Positions 1-7,223 of a stretch of DNA of 58,970 nucleotides are shown here, one piece after another. Below the pieces are notes generated by a model that was not told the DNA's origin, made no database searches, and saw only the letters and a list, made by a program, of their open reading frames with translations. Positions within the stretch are counted from its first letter, which is position 1. Every line of letters starts with the position of its first letter. Both the position numbers and the translations under genes were made by a program. Source of the DNA: Deltaproteobacteria bacterium (lineage in GTDB: Bacteria > Bdellovibrionota > JACOXK01); NCBI GenBank assembly GCA_016186995.1, contig JACPKQ010000007.1, forward strand, positions 116,226 to 175,195. Reading direction: 5' to 3'.

Positions 1-14
1 TTCGCTCAGAATGA
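1..14. repeat. Possible end of a dispersed palindromic repeat
   Basis: The window opens with TTCGCTCAGAATGA. This looks like the terminal part of a GTCATTCTGAGCGAA-type dispersed repeat read in reverse, related in style to the family A repeats found later. Only one end is visible, so the assignment is tentative. Confidence 0.3.
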
Positions 15-79
15 ATTGATAAGGAAAATTTAGATATGACGAGTCAATAATAGTGGAATCATTTGCCAAAAGGTCTTAC

Positions 80-111
80 TTGACTCTATAGTATACTATA
101 GAGTTTATAAT
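80..111 (+). promoter_or_regulatory. MerR-type promoter with a palindromic operator in the spacer
   Basis: A -35 box TTGACT (80-85) and a perfect -10 box TATAAT (106-111) are separated by 20 bp. This over-long spacer is characteristic of promoters that MerR proteins activate by untwisting DNA. A perfect 20-bp palindrome (arms CTCTATAGTA and TACTATAGAG, 84-103) fills the spacer. The first gene downstream encodes a MerR protein, so autoregulation of the whole module is the simple reading. Confidence 0.85.
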
Positions 112-128
112 AATACATAGGAGGGAAA

Positions 129-527
129 ATGGAGCGGGTTTTTAAAATTGGCCAGGTAGCTAAGGTGGCTCAAGTCAATATTCAAACCGTGCGGTATTAT
201 GAAAAGTTAAATCTTTTGAAACCTCAGGGACGAAAACTTTCTGGATATAGGCTCTACGATATGCACGCCATTCTCCAGCTCAGGTTTATAAAAAAAGCGC
301 AAGCTCTTGGGTTTACACTCTCTGAAATAAAAGCCCTCTTAGAGCTCAGTGTATCTCATTCAAACGAGTGCAATTCTGTAAGAAAAAAAGCGACTGATAA
401 GATTTCTGAAATTGAAGATAAAATAAAACTTTTAAACAACATGAAAAAGACACTGAAAGAGCTTGTTCATTGTTGTGAAAAAAAGAAAAAAACGGAGAAA
501 TGCCCCATATTAAAAAGTTTAAAATAG
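129..527 (+). CDS. merR: MerR-family mercury-responsive regulator
   Basis: A 132-residue MerR protein with an N-terminal winged helix-turn-helix (about residues 6-70, including the VRYYEKLNLL signature) followed by a dimerisation helix. Cys81, Cys115/Cys116 and Cys125 fall where the Hg(II)-binding cysteines of classical MerR lie (82, 117, 126 in Tn501), and the tail has the same CPI pattern. It should repress and activate the overlapping 20-bp-spacer promoter just upstream. The start follows a strong AGGAGGG site at 119-125. The next genes encode MerT- and MerP-like proteins. Sensing of another thiophilic metal cannot be excluded. Confidence 0.85.
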   Translation: MERVFKIGQVAKVAQVNIQTVRYYEKLNLLKPQGRKLSGYRLYDMHAILQLRFIKKAQALGFTLSEIKALLELSVSHSNECNSVRKKATDKISEIEDKIKLLNNMKKTLKELVHCCEKKKKTEKCPILKSLK

Positions 528-536
528 GAGGAGTGC

Positions 537-863
537 ATGAAAAAAATAACTAGTTCTGTAGCTATTATAAGTTCAGTATTTGCTTCAGCCTGTTGTCTTT
601 TACCCGTTCTTTTGGCTGGGGTTGCAGGTATTGCAGGGGTGGCTTCGGTTTTTGAAAAACTTCGACTTCCTTTTATCGTCGTTGCTACTCTATTTCTTGG
701 TTATGGATTTTATATAGCTTATTTTCAAAAGAAAAAAGAATGTGCTCCAGGTGAAGCATGTTCGACATCACAAGGTAAACACAAACAGCGCATTATTCTA
801 TGGGTCATTACGGTACTCGTAACCCTTGTCATTACGTTTCCATATTGGATTCAACTCTTATAA
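537..863 (+). CDS. merT: MerT-like mercuric ion transporter
   Basis: A 108-residue membrane protein with three hydrophobic segments (about 8-36, 44-64 and 86-106). A CysCys pair (19-20) sits in the first transmembrane helix, and two more cysteines (69, 75) lie in the loop between helices two and three. This matches MerT, which moves Hg(II) from a periplasmic carrier into the cytoplasm. The gene lies 9 nt after merR behind a GGAGGAG site and is followed by a MerP-like gene. No mercuric reductase (merA) is present in the visible module. Confidence 0.8.
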   Translation: MKKITSSVAIISSVFASACCLLPVLLAGVAGIAGVASVFEKLRLPFIVVATLFLGYGFYIAYFQKKKECAPGEACSTSQGKHKQRIILWVITVLVTLVITFPYWIQLL

Positions 864-878
864 GGGAGGAAAAGGATC

Positions 879-1190
879 ATGAAACTTATTTTAATCTCAT
901 TTTTGATTGTCAGCATGGGGCTTTTAGCTCTGGGGTGTACGAATAAGAAAAAAGCTGTTCCCGAAGGGGCAGTACTTAAAGAGCTCACATTTAAGGTAGA
1001 TGGCATGACCTGCGGGGGGTGTGAATACAATGTCAAAAAGTCACTTTTAAAACTAGACGGTGTTGTTGAGGCATCAGCCGACCATAAAAAAGGAGAAGCT
1101 ACGGTTTCTTTTGTTGAAGGAAAAGTAACTGAAAATCAATTGATCGAGGCTGTCAATTCGAGTGGCTATAAGGCCACATTACAAAAATAG
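879..1190 (+). CDS. merP: MerP-like heavy-metal-binding lipoprotein
   Basis: A 103-residue protein with a lipoprotein signal (LLALGC, lipidated Cys20) and one HMA (heavy-metal-associated) domain carrying GMTCGGC (Cys45, Cys48). Classical MerP is a soluble periplasmic Hg(II) carrier. Here a lipobox predicts a membrane-tethered version that could hand metal to the adjacent MerT. A short lysine-rich linker separates lipidation site and domain. The RBS is GGGAGGAAAAG upstream of 879. A copper HMA chaperone is the main alternative, but the gene context favours mercury. Confidence 0.8.
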   Translation: MKLILISFLIVSMGLLALGCTNKKKAVPEGAVLKELTFKVDGMTCGGCEYNVKKSLLKLDGVVEASADHKKGEATVSFVEGKVTENQLIEAVNSSGYKATLQK

Positions 1191-1199
1191 GGGGATTTT

Positions 1200-1679
1200 A
1201 TGAGCACATGTTGTTCCATAAATAATAAAAAAGAAAAAGTATTAACTCCGGGAAACTGTCCAACGTGTCAGGCAAAAGGAAAAAAAGTGGGACTTATCAC
1301 CCTTTTTCAACTCATCAAGCGCCCCTTTCAAAAAGAGATTAACCGAAGCAGTCAATATTACTTTTGTAGTTCCAAAGAATGTGAGGTTGTTTACTTTTCA
1401 AATCAAAACAATGACTTTTTATTTAAAAAAGAACATCTCATTGTAAAAGTTGGGCAGAAAGAAAGCACTCCAAAACAAGTGTGTTACTGTTTTGATTATA
1501 CCCATCAAGACATTTTAGAAGAGGTGCAAAAAACAGGAAAAAGCACAGCCACACAAATCATTACCCAAAATATTAAAGAAGGGCTTTGCGCCTGTGAAAT
1601 GAGAAATCCTCAAGGAAGCTGTTGCCTGGGCAATGTAAAAGAAGCTGAAAATCAGGCCACTGAAAAATGTAAAAAATAA
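1200..1679 (+). CDS. Cys-rich CopZ-like metallochaperone
   Basis: A 159-residue cysteine-rich protein. It has N-terminal CC and CPTC motifs (Cys4/5, Cys20/23), a central CSSKEC stretch, then CYC, CAC and CC motifs towards the C-terminus. The arrangement resembles the zinc plus [2Fe-2S] (BFD-like) N-terminal domain of Archaeoglobus-type CopZ, which often stands alone inside mer and cop modules. It lies 9 nt after the merP-like gene and is probably last in the operon. The metal and redox function are inferred from family resemblance and cysteine spacing only. Confidence 0.65.
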   Translation: MSTCCSINNKKEKVLTPGNCPTCQAKGKKVGLITLFQLIKRPFQKEINRSSQYYFCSSKECEVVYFSNQNNDFLFKKEHLIVKVGQKESTPKQVCYCFDYTHQDILEEVQKTGKSTATQIITQNIKEGLCACEMRNPQGSCCLGNVKEAENQATEKCKK

Positions 1680-1692
1680 TTGACCCAAGGAA

Positions 1693-1730
1693 AAACCACC
1701 TCCCGTATGGGGAATTTTTATTTTTTAAAT
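1693..1730 (+). terminator. Weak hairpin and T-rich stretch after the mer module
   Basis: A short stem (CTCCC and GGGGA around GTAT) is followed by TTTTTATTTTTT between the end of the metallochaperone gene and the convergent anti-sigma gene. The stem is short, so this is only a possible bidirectional terminator. Confidence 0.35.
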
Positions 1731-1945
1731 GTTTTTTCTAAAAGTTCTATAAGTGCTTTTGGCGGATTTTCTTTTGGGATTTTGCCTGTCAACTCAACTG
1801 ATTTTTTAAATTGTTTTAAATATTTTCTACAATTGTGGCACATCCATAAATGAAGGCGAAATATAAGACGTTTATGAAAAGGAAGTTCTTTTTCCATATA
1901 ATCGGAAAGTCGATAAATCATTTGTTTACAGGTATACATTTTCAT
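1718..1945 (-). CDS. Small zinc anti-sigma factor
   Basis: A 75-residue protein containing the ZAS signature H-x3-C-x2-C (His32, Cys36, Cys39) found in ChrR/RsrA-type anti-sigma factors. There is no membrane segment after it, so it appears to be a soluble cytoplasmic regulator. The gene overlaps the end of the ECF sigma gene by 4 nt (ATGA), which implies translational coupling and a binding partnership. A redox- or metal-sensing role is inferred from the ZAS motif. Confidence 0.75.
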   Translation of the reverse strand: MKMYTCKQMIYRLSDYMEKELPFHKRLIFRLHLWMCHNCRKYLKQFKKSVELTGKIPKENPPKALIELLEKTFKK

Positions 1946-2571
1946 TTTTTTGTCTTAAAAAACGAGTCCAATGCCATTTTTAATTTCAGTCTCCCTCGAT
2001 GCAATATCACTCTTAAATGAGTCTCAGAAACTTGTAAAATGTTACTGATTTCTTTAATTTTTAACTCTTCTATGTCTTTTAAATAAACAGCCTCACCGTA
2101 GGGGGATGGTAGATTGTGAATGGCCTCATTTAACTGAGAGAAGATCTCTTTTTGAATGAGTAATGTTTCTGGATTTTTACCCCAATCTGAAACCTCATCA
2201 TTCCAAGCATCTTTTTCATTAAAAAGATGGTTGAGTTCTAAAAGTTCCTCTTCTAATGGGGTTTCATATTTTTGTGTTTTAAAAAGGTCATAGGCTTTAT
2301 GTCGAAAAATCTGAATGAGCCATGTTTTAAAGGTTGATTTTCCTTGAAATTTTTCAATGCTTTTTAAGCAGGCTTCAAAGGTATCTGAGATCAGGTCTGG
2401 AATTTCTTCCTTATTGGCGATAAACCGCATGCCGTAGTTATAGAGTATGGGTGTATATATTTTTAAGAGCTCTTCAACAGTCTTTGAATCACTTCTTTTT
2501 AAGGCCTCTATAAATAGTTGATTTTCCATAACAAATGGCACTGTAACATTTTGTCTTCTAAAGCTACTCAT
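1942..2571 (-). CDS. ECF-family RNA polymerase sigma factor
   Basis: A 209-residue sigma-70-family protein with only region 2 (about residues 35-100, including the DLISDTFEACLKSIEKFQGKS-like -10 recognition area) and region 4 (about 145-200, with a helix-turn-helix at LKIKEISNILQVSETHLRV). This is the ECF layout. It is cotranscribed with a zinc anti-sigma factor and divergent from a small membrane protein gene at 2,633. The start is uncertain: the 2,571 ATG has no strong RBS, and Met15 (2,529) is an alternative. Its regulon cannot be read from the window. Confidence 0.85.
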   Translation of the reverse strand: MSSFRRQNVTVPFVMENQLFIEALKRSDSKTVEELLKIYTPILYNYGMRFIANKEEIPDLISDTFEACLKSIEKFQGKSTFKTWLIQIFRHKAYDLFKTQKYETPLEEELLELNHLFNEKDAWNDEVSDWGKNPETLLIQKEIFSQLNEAIHNLPSPYGEAVYLKDIEELKIKEISNILQVSETHLRVILHRGRLKLKMALDSFFKTKK

Positions 2572-2632
2572 TTACGTAAAAAAGGTCGATAAAACGAAGT
2601 ATAACGTATGTAACGAAATAAAGGGAGGGGTT

Positions 2633-3061
2633 ATGAATACCATTCAATTTCCAAAGGCAGTTATTTCAGGGATACTGGGTACGGGAGCTTTTACCGTTTT
2701 TACCCAGCTTCAATCGTTCATTGGGTTTCCACAAGGAGATATCCCCATGATGCTCTCATCATTTTTGGGAGCACCCTTGTTTATAGGATGGCTCATGCAC
2801 TTTGGTATAGGGATTGCTTTAGCAATCATCTATGCCTTTTTAAGCAATAAGCTTCCTTTTTGTGGATGGAAACAAGGGGCATTTTATGGAATCTTTCCTT
2901 GGCTCATGGCCATGTTTCTTGTGATGCCTATGATGGGAATGCCTGTATTTACGGGGTCTTTCCTTATGGCAACAGCCAGTCTCATTGGGCACATCATCTA
3001 TGGTGCTTCAGTAGGATATGTTTACATAGGACAAGAGGCATGTTCTATAAGCAATGAGTAA
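2633..3061 (+). CDS. Four-helix membrane protein of unknown function
   Basis: A 142-residue, strongly hydrophobic protein with about four membrane segments (roughly 8-30, 44-68, 82-104 and 110-133) and methionine-rich loops (MFLVMPMMGMP). It resembles small uncharacterised DUF6789-like membrane proteins, but the family is not certain. A clear GGGAGGGG site lies 6 nt before the ATG. Divergence from the ECF sigma gene suggests that sigma factor may control it. The Met-rich loops could bind soft metals, which would fit the mer neighbourhood; this is speculation. Confidence 0.6.
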   Translation: MNTIQFPKAVISGILGTGAFTVFTQLQSFIGFPQGDIPMMLSSFLGAPLFIGWLMHFGIGIALAIIYAFLSNKLPFCGWKQGAFYGIFPWLMAMFLVMPMMGMPVFTGSFLMATASLIGHIIYGASVGYVYIGQEACSISNE

Positions 3062-3074
3062 CGCTTAACATTCG

Positions 3075-3122
3075 GCTTAAACCTTTATGAAGTATTGAAA
3101 TCATTTTCATAAAGGTTTAAGC
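3075..3122. terminator. Perfect 17-bp hairpin after the membrane protein gene
   Basis: GCTTAAACCTTTATGAA (3,075-3,091) pairs perfectly with 3,106-3,122 across a 14-nt loop and is followed by TATTTTATAT. It probably ends transcription of the membrane protein gene. A Rho-independent terminator is plausible despite the broken T tract. It also lies just upstream of the MgtC remnant. Confidence 0.6.
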
Positions 3123-3130
3123 TATTTTAT

Positions 3131-3289
3131 ATGGTTGAAACATGTCTTCAATTTATCTCTCATGAAGGTTTTCAATTATTCGTGGCCATTTTTTTAGGGG
3201 GCCTCATCGGATTAGAACGAGAGATGAAGGGAAAGCCTTCGGGGCAGGTCATTGGAGCTTTTAACTTTTACTCTTCTTTCTTGTCTTGA
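3131..3289 (+). pseudogene. Truncated MgtC/SapB-family fragment
   Basis: An open frame of 52 codons begins MVETCLQF and contains FLGGLIGLEREMKGKPSG, the conserved first-helix and loop signature of MgtC/SapB membrane proteins. These are normally about 150-230 residues. Homology stops after roughly 40 residues; the frame then runs 22 nt into the 3' end of the opposite-strand mlaD gene and stops. No recognisable remainder of mgtC follows. This looks like a gene cut by a deletion or insertion event at about 3,250-3,267, where the accessory block meets the Mla operon. Confidence 0.7.
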
Positions 3290-4137
3290 TCAATTTCTTC
3301 AGCTTTTTTGATAGAGTAACGAATGAGATATTTAAAGGTTTTGCTCCGTGAAGCTCCTGAAAGAATGGTTTTTAAATCTTCATACACAGTAGGGTCGTTA
3401 ACAAGGGCACCGATAGTGCCTTTGCCTTTATTTATTTTCCAACTCATTTGATTGAGTTGTTCAGAGAGGCCTGCTAATTCACGAGATGTTTTTTGAAAGT
3501 TCGTTTTTATTTCTTCGTCAAAAATAAGAGAGTGTAATAGACCTTTTCCTTCTTTAATTTCTTGTGAAACAGTAGCCATGTTTTCAGAAAGAGTTGCTAG
3601 GTTATCAAGGATTTTATGACCTGATCCTGTTTTTTGGAGTTTTTCATCGATGAAAGTGACGATGTTATCTACCTTGGATAAAATACCACCCAATTTGCTG
3701 ACGTAATCTGCAAGCTCTTTGGGTGAGTCTGCTGGAATCCATCCGTTAGGTTCAATCAGAGGTTTGTTGGGATCTCCAAAAGTGATTTCAATATATTTAT
3801 CTCCTAAAACGCCGAGGGTATTGATAGAGGCTCGTGAGTCAGCTCGAATATAATCTTTTTTCATATAATCAAGCTTAAGTTCAACAATGACGTATTCTCG
3901 ATCTCCAGGCTCTGTAGAGAAGAAAATATTGTTAACAGTACCAATATTGTATCCAGCAAGGCGAACACTAGCACCATTTTGAAGGCCAAGAATATTTGGA
4001 AATCGACAAAAAAGAGTGTAATCGGCTTTGAAGAAAAGCTTATCGCTTCCTACCAGGAGTATCATCATAGAGATGAGCAAAACCCCTAAAAACACGAAAA
4101 AACCTACTTTAATGTCTGTCAGACGTTCTTTAATCAT
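3268..4137 (-). CDS. mlaD: MlaD-like MCE-domain lipid transport protein
   Basis: A 289-residue protein with one N-terminal membrane anchor (about residues 12-30) and a periplasmic MCE domain (about 38-118, including NGASVRLAGYNIGTV). An extended helical region follows. MCE proteins form a hexameric ring that passes phospholipids between inner and outer membranes. The gene overlaps mlaF by 4 nt and ends the lipoprotein-mlaE-mlaF-mlaD operon. It is longer than E. coli MlaD (about 183 residues), with the extra length in the C-terminal helical part, as in many non-enterobacterial versions. Confidence 0.88.
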   Translation of the reverse strand: MIKERLTDIKVGFFVFLGVLLISMMILLVGSDKLFFKADYTLFCRFPNILGLQNGASVRLAGYNIGTVNNIFFSTEPGDREYVIVELKLDYMKKDYIRADSRASINTLGVLGDKYIEITFGDPNKPLIEPNGWIPADSPKELADYVSKLGGILSKVDNIVTFIDEKLQKTGSGHKILDNLATLSENMATVSQEIKEGKGLLHSLIFDEEIKTNFQKTSRELAGLSEQLNQMSWKINKGKGTIGALVNDPTVYEDLKTILSGASRSKTFKYLIRYSIKKAEEIDQDKKEE

Positions 4138-4895
4138 GAGTCTAATGGCTCCCCTGTTATAAATCCTTTTACTATTTCATTATCGGTTTTTTTGATATTT
4201 TCTTTTGTTTCCTCGATAATAATTTTTCCCCTATAAACCATGGCGATACGGTCGGTGACCTCAAAGGCACTTTCCATATCGTGAGTAACAATAATACAAG
4301 TGATATTTTTTCTCTTATTAAGATCCATAATAATTTCGTTAATTTTTCGGGTGTTGTAAGGATCAAGCCCTGTTGTGGGTTCATCAAAAAGAATAATTTC
4401 AGGTTCTAAAATAGTAGCTCGTGCTAGGCCAACGCGTTTTTTCATACCACCACTTAAATCTGATGGCATTAGGTTCTGTTTTTCTGAAAGCCCTACAAGC
4501 GCTAATTCTTCTGAAACTCTTTTTTGTATTTCTTCTTCTGTGAGTGTTGTATGTTCTCTTAAAGGGTAGGCTAAATTTTCACCTACTGTAAGAGAATCAA
4601 AAAGAGCTCCACCTTGAAAAAGCATGGCAATTCTTTTTCGAACTGGGATATATTCTTCTTCTTTTAAATGACTAATATTGTGGCCATCAAAAATAATTTC
4701 TCCTTCATCAGGTTGTAAAAGTCCTATAAAATGTTTTAACATAACGGATTTTCCAATGCCTGAGCCACCTATAATAGTAATAACCTCACCCTTTTTGATA
4801 GTGAGGTTAGCACCATCATAAACGATATTATCTCCAAATTTTTTGTGGAGATTTTTGACTTCAATAATGTTTTCAACTTTTTGATCTTTATTCAT
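4134..4895 (-). CDS. mlaF: MlaF-like ABC transporter ATPase
   Basis: A 253-residue ABC ATPase with Walker A GGSGIGKS (43-50), signature LSGGM (147-151), Walker B IILFDEP (167-173) and the switch histidine in IIVTHD. It would power the MCE lipid transporter together with the MlaE permease. The gene overlaps mlaD and mlaE by 4 nt at each end, a tightly coupled operon. Residues SGGMKKRVGLARA match the MlaF/Mkl subfamily rather than generic exporters. Confidence 0.9.
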   Translation of the reverse strand: MNKDQKVENIIEVKNLHKKFGDNIVYDGANLTIKKGEVITIIGGSGIGKSVMLKHFIGLLQPDEGEIIFDGHNISHLKEEEYIPVRKRIAMLFQGGALFDSLTVGENLAYPLREHTTLTEEEIQKRVSEELALVGLSEKQNLMPSDLSGGMKKRVGLARATILEPEIILFDEPTTGLDPYNTRKINEIIMDLNKRKNITCIIVTHDMESAFEVTDRIAMVYRGKIIIEETKENIKKTDNEIVKGFITGEPLDS

Positions 4896-5671
4896 AATTC
4901 CATGAAGAGTTTTGTTAAAAAGAAGTCAGCTATCAGTATTGAAATAGTACCCAAAACAACAGATTGCGTTGTTGAGATTCCCACCCCTTGGGTTCCTCCC
5001 TTTGTGGTTAAACCTTTATAGCAACCGATCATAGAAATAATAATGGCAAAGAAAAAAGTTTTTCCCATTCCTGCAAAAAAGTCTTTAAGAATGATTGTTT
5101 CAGTAATTTTATTGTAATAAAATTGAGGGGTCAAATTAAGTTCGGTGTAACAAATAATCATACCTCCTATAAGACCAATCAAAATTCCAAATACAGTAAG
5201 AATAGGAAGAGCAATGAGTGTTGCTGAAATGCGTGGAATCACAATTTTTTTTATGGGGCTTGTTCCTAAAGCCCGAATAGCATCAATTTGTTCTGTCACA
5301 TTCATAGAACCTACTTCTGCTGCAATTCCTGCACCCACGCGTGCACACACCATAAGACTTGTAAAAACAGGGCCTAGCTCTCGAATGAAAGAAAGTGCAA
5401 TAACCTTAGGAACGTAGAGCTGACCACCAAATTTCTCAAGACCATAGGCAAATTGAAGGGCAATAACCATGCCTGTTGAAAGACAAGTAACCACGACAAG
5501 GGGAAGTGATTCATTCCCAATAGATTGAATTTGATTCAATGTGAGTTGTATATATTGAGGAGAATGAAACATGTCTTTAAATGTTTTAGCTGAAAGTCTC
5601 CCCAGTCCCCCTAGAAACTCTAGAAAGTCAGTCACAACTTTTCCAAATTTTTCGAAAAAAAATTCAACCAT
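4892..5671 (-). CDS. mlaE: MlaE-like lipid transporter permease
   Basis: A 259-residue MlaE/YrbE-family permease. The conserved core ARVGAGIAAEVGSMNVTEQIDAI and following membrane helices are easy to see, with about five to six membrane segments overall. It forms the inner-membrane part of the lipid transporter with MlaF and MlaD. The start lies 2 nt after the stop of the upstream lipoprotein gene and the stop overlaps mlaF by 4 nt, so the four genes are one transcript. The N-terminal amphipathic region is typical of the family. Confidence 0.9.
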   Translation of the reverse strand: MVEFFFEKFGKVVTDFLEFLGGLGRLSAKTFKDMFHSPQYIQLTLNQIQSIGNESLPLVVVTCLSTGMVIALQFAYGLEKFGGQLYVPKVIALSFIRELGPVFTSLMVCARVGAGIAAEVGSMNVTEQIDAIRALGTSPIKKIVIPRISATLIALPILTVFGILIGLIGGMIICYTELNLTPQFYYNKITETIILKDFFAGMGKTFFFAIIISMIGCYKGLTTKGGTQGVGISTTQSVVLGTISILIADFFLTKLFMEL

Positions 5672-5673
5672 TT

Positions 5674-6174
5674 TTACTCTTTGTTATCCACTGTTTTAAA
5701 AGTATGAAGAAGGTTTTCAAAATCTTTCACATCTTTTTCATAGTTTCCTGGGCGCGCTGTATAGGTAAAATCATAAAGGCAATAATCTTTTCTTAAGACA
5801 TAAATATTCATTTTAACTTGAACGCCATCAAGACTTCCTGTTGCAACAGTGTGTTTTGCTTTTCTATTTGAGAGTGTTACAAATTCCTCAACCTCAATTT
5901 CAACATCATCAACCCCGCGAAGAAGATTTTGAGAAAGAATGTCTAAAGAGGCGTTATTATATCTTTCACAAAGAGAATTAATGTAAATGGTAGCCGCAGA
6001 TCGTAAGGATGAAAATGAAGCATCGGCTTGGGTATCTTGAATTGCTTCCCAGTGCTTAGGAAGTTTACCTATCTTATAGTTTTCGCTTTTTTTCTCTTCA
6101 ACATTGATATCCAAGGAGGCACAGCCCAGCACGCTTGAAATCATTAGAATGTAAAACAGCTTTTTGTACTTCAT
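5674..6174 (-). CDS. Lipoprotein of unknown function in the Mla operon
   Basis: A 166-residue protein with a lipoprotein signal (ISSVLGC, lipidated Cys18). The remainder is a mixed alpha/beta domain with no family I can name; motifs such as LDGVQVKMNIYVLRKDYCLYDFTYTA suggest a beta-sheet core. It is first in the operon ahead of mlaE, separated by only 2 nt, so a role with the lipid transporter (for example as a periplasmic or outer-membrane partner) is a context-based guess. Confidence 0.65.
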   Translation of the reverse strand: MKYKKLFYILMISSVLGCASLDINVEEKKSENYKIGKLPKHWEAIQDTQADASFSSLRSAATIYINSLCERYNNASLDILSQNLLRGVDDVEIEVEEFVTLSNRKAKHTVATGSLDGVQVKMNIYVLRKDYCLYDFTYTARPGNYEKDVKDFENLLHTFKTVDNKE

Positions 6175-6301
6175 GAAACGTTTACTTCTCTTCTAAGGGC
6201 GTATCGGTCTTATCATTTCAATACTTTACAAAGCTTTTTTATATTTTTTTGAAGCCTAAAAGTACTGAAAATATGCTGCTTCTAGGGGTTTAAGCCAAAG
6301 C

Positions 6302-6330
6302 TTTTCAAGTCAAAAAAATGAACTTGAAAA
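6302..6330. promoter_or_regulatory. Inverted repeat upstream of the sigma-54 promoter
   Basis: TTTTCAAGT (6,302-6,310) and ACTTGAAAA (6,322-6,330) form a 9-bp dyad with an 11-nt centre, about 57-84 bp upstream of the -24/-12 promoter. Dyads at this distance can be activator sites for sigma-54 promoters, but the AT content is high and the function is unproven. Confidence 0.35.
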
Positions 6331-6385
6331 ACCTTAAAGTCGAATTTTTGACATGGGAGATCACGGAATTATTGGAAAAATTCTC

Positions 6386-6401
6386 TGGCACAGCTCTTGC
6401 T
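6386..6401 (+). promoter_or_regulatory. Sigma-54 (-24/-12) promoter of the fliA-like gene
   Basis: TGGCAC (6,386-6,391), a 5-nt spacer and TTGCT (6,397-6,401) match the RpoN consensus exactly, with GG and GC in the required 10-bp register. The predicted start of transcription is near 6,412, which leaves a leader of about 16 nt carrying AGGGGAGGG before the ATG at 6,428. This puts a flagellar-type sigma factor under RpoN and a bacterial enhancer-binding protein. Confidence 0.85.
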
Positions 6402-6427
6402 CTATCTAAAAAGTAAGGGGAGGGACC

Positions 6428-7189
6428 ATGAGTATTTTATTAAAAAAATATAAGAAAAAACCTAAATCTCTTTCTTCTAGGGAGAGAGACGAACTTATTA
6501 AAGAGTACACCCCACTTATCAAGTTTGTGGCCAAGAAAATCGCTATGCGATTGCCTGCTAATATTGAATTAGATGATCTTATGAGTTCAGGAGTGATAGG
6601 GCTTATGGATGCACTTGAAAAGTATGATCCTAGTCGAGACAATCAATTTAAAACTTACGCAGAGTTTCGAATTCGAGGAGCTATTTTAGATGAATTGCGT
6701 TCTCAAGATTGGGTGCCCAGATCCATTCGTGAAAAATCAAAAATGCTTGAAAAAGCTTTTGCAAAAGCAGAAAAAAAACTAGGACGTTTTGCAAGTAATA
6801 AAGAAGTGGCTAAGGAGTTAGGAGTTTCTTTAGATGAATTGCATGATCTTTTAAGCCAGACAAAATCTGTTTCCATTTTAAATATCGATGCCGTTTCAGA
6901 TTTTTCTTATTCCGACAGGAGAAGTTTACTTAATCTTATTGATGCAGGAAATAATGAAAGCCCTGTTTCTAAACTATCTCAAGAAGCAACACAAAAAATA
7001 GTTACGCAAGCGCTTGATGAATTACCTGAAAAGCAAAAGCTTGTGTTAGCACTTTATTATTATGAAGATTTAAACCTTAAAGAGATCGGAGATGTTTTAG
7101 AGGTAACAGAATCTCGTGTTTCACAGCTTCATACTCAGGCGGTTATAAAGCTTAAAGGTAAATTAAAGAAAAAACTCGATGTATTGTAA
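6428..7189 (+). CDS. fliA: FliA/WhiG-family sigma-28 factor
   Basis: A 253-residue sigma factor with regions 2 (about 25-105, EYTPLIKFVAKKIAMRLP and GLMDALEKYDPSR), 3 (about 105-150, DWVPRSIREKSK) and 4 (about 200-250, LNLKEIGDVLEVTESRVSQLH). The RLP, DWVPRSIR and SRVSQLH motifs are hallmarks of the flagellar/WhiG sigma-28 group. It sits directly behind a canonical sigma-54 promoter, giving an RpoN to sigma-28 cascade. No flagellar genes are in view, so its regulon (motility or another late-gene programme) cannot be read here. Confidence 0.9.
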   Translation: MSILLKKYKKKPKSLSSRERDELIKEYTPLIKFVAKKIAMRLPANIELDDLMSSGVIGLMDALEKYDPSRDNQFKTYAEFRIRGAILDELRSQDWVPRSIREKSKMLEKAFAKAEKKLGRFASNKEVAKELGVSLDELHDLLSQTKSVSILNIDAVSDFSYSDRRSLLNLIDAGNNESPVSKLSQEATQKIVTQALDELPEKQKLVLALYYYEDLNLKEIGDVLEVTESRVSQLHTQAVIKLKGKLKKKLDVL

Positions 7190-7223
7190 GTATTTTCCTC
7201 TCTCATGCCGATAAGCTTAAAGT

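Noticed and set aside
3268-6174. Complete E. coli-type Mla system
   Set aside because: mlaB and mlaC are not recognisable. The first gene encodes a lipoprotein with no visible MlaC similarity, so it was left unnamed.
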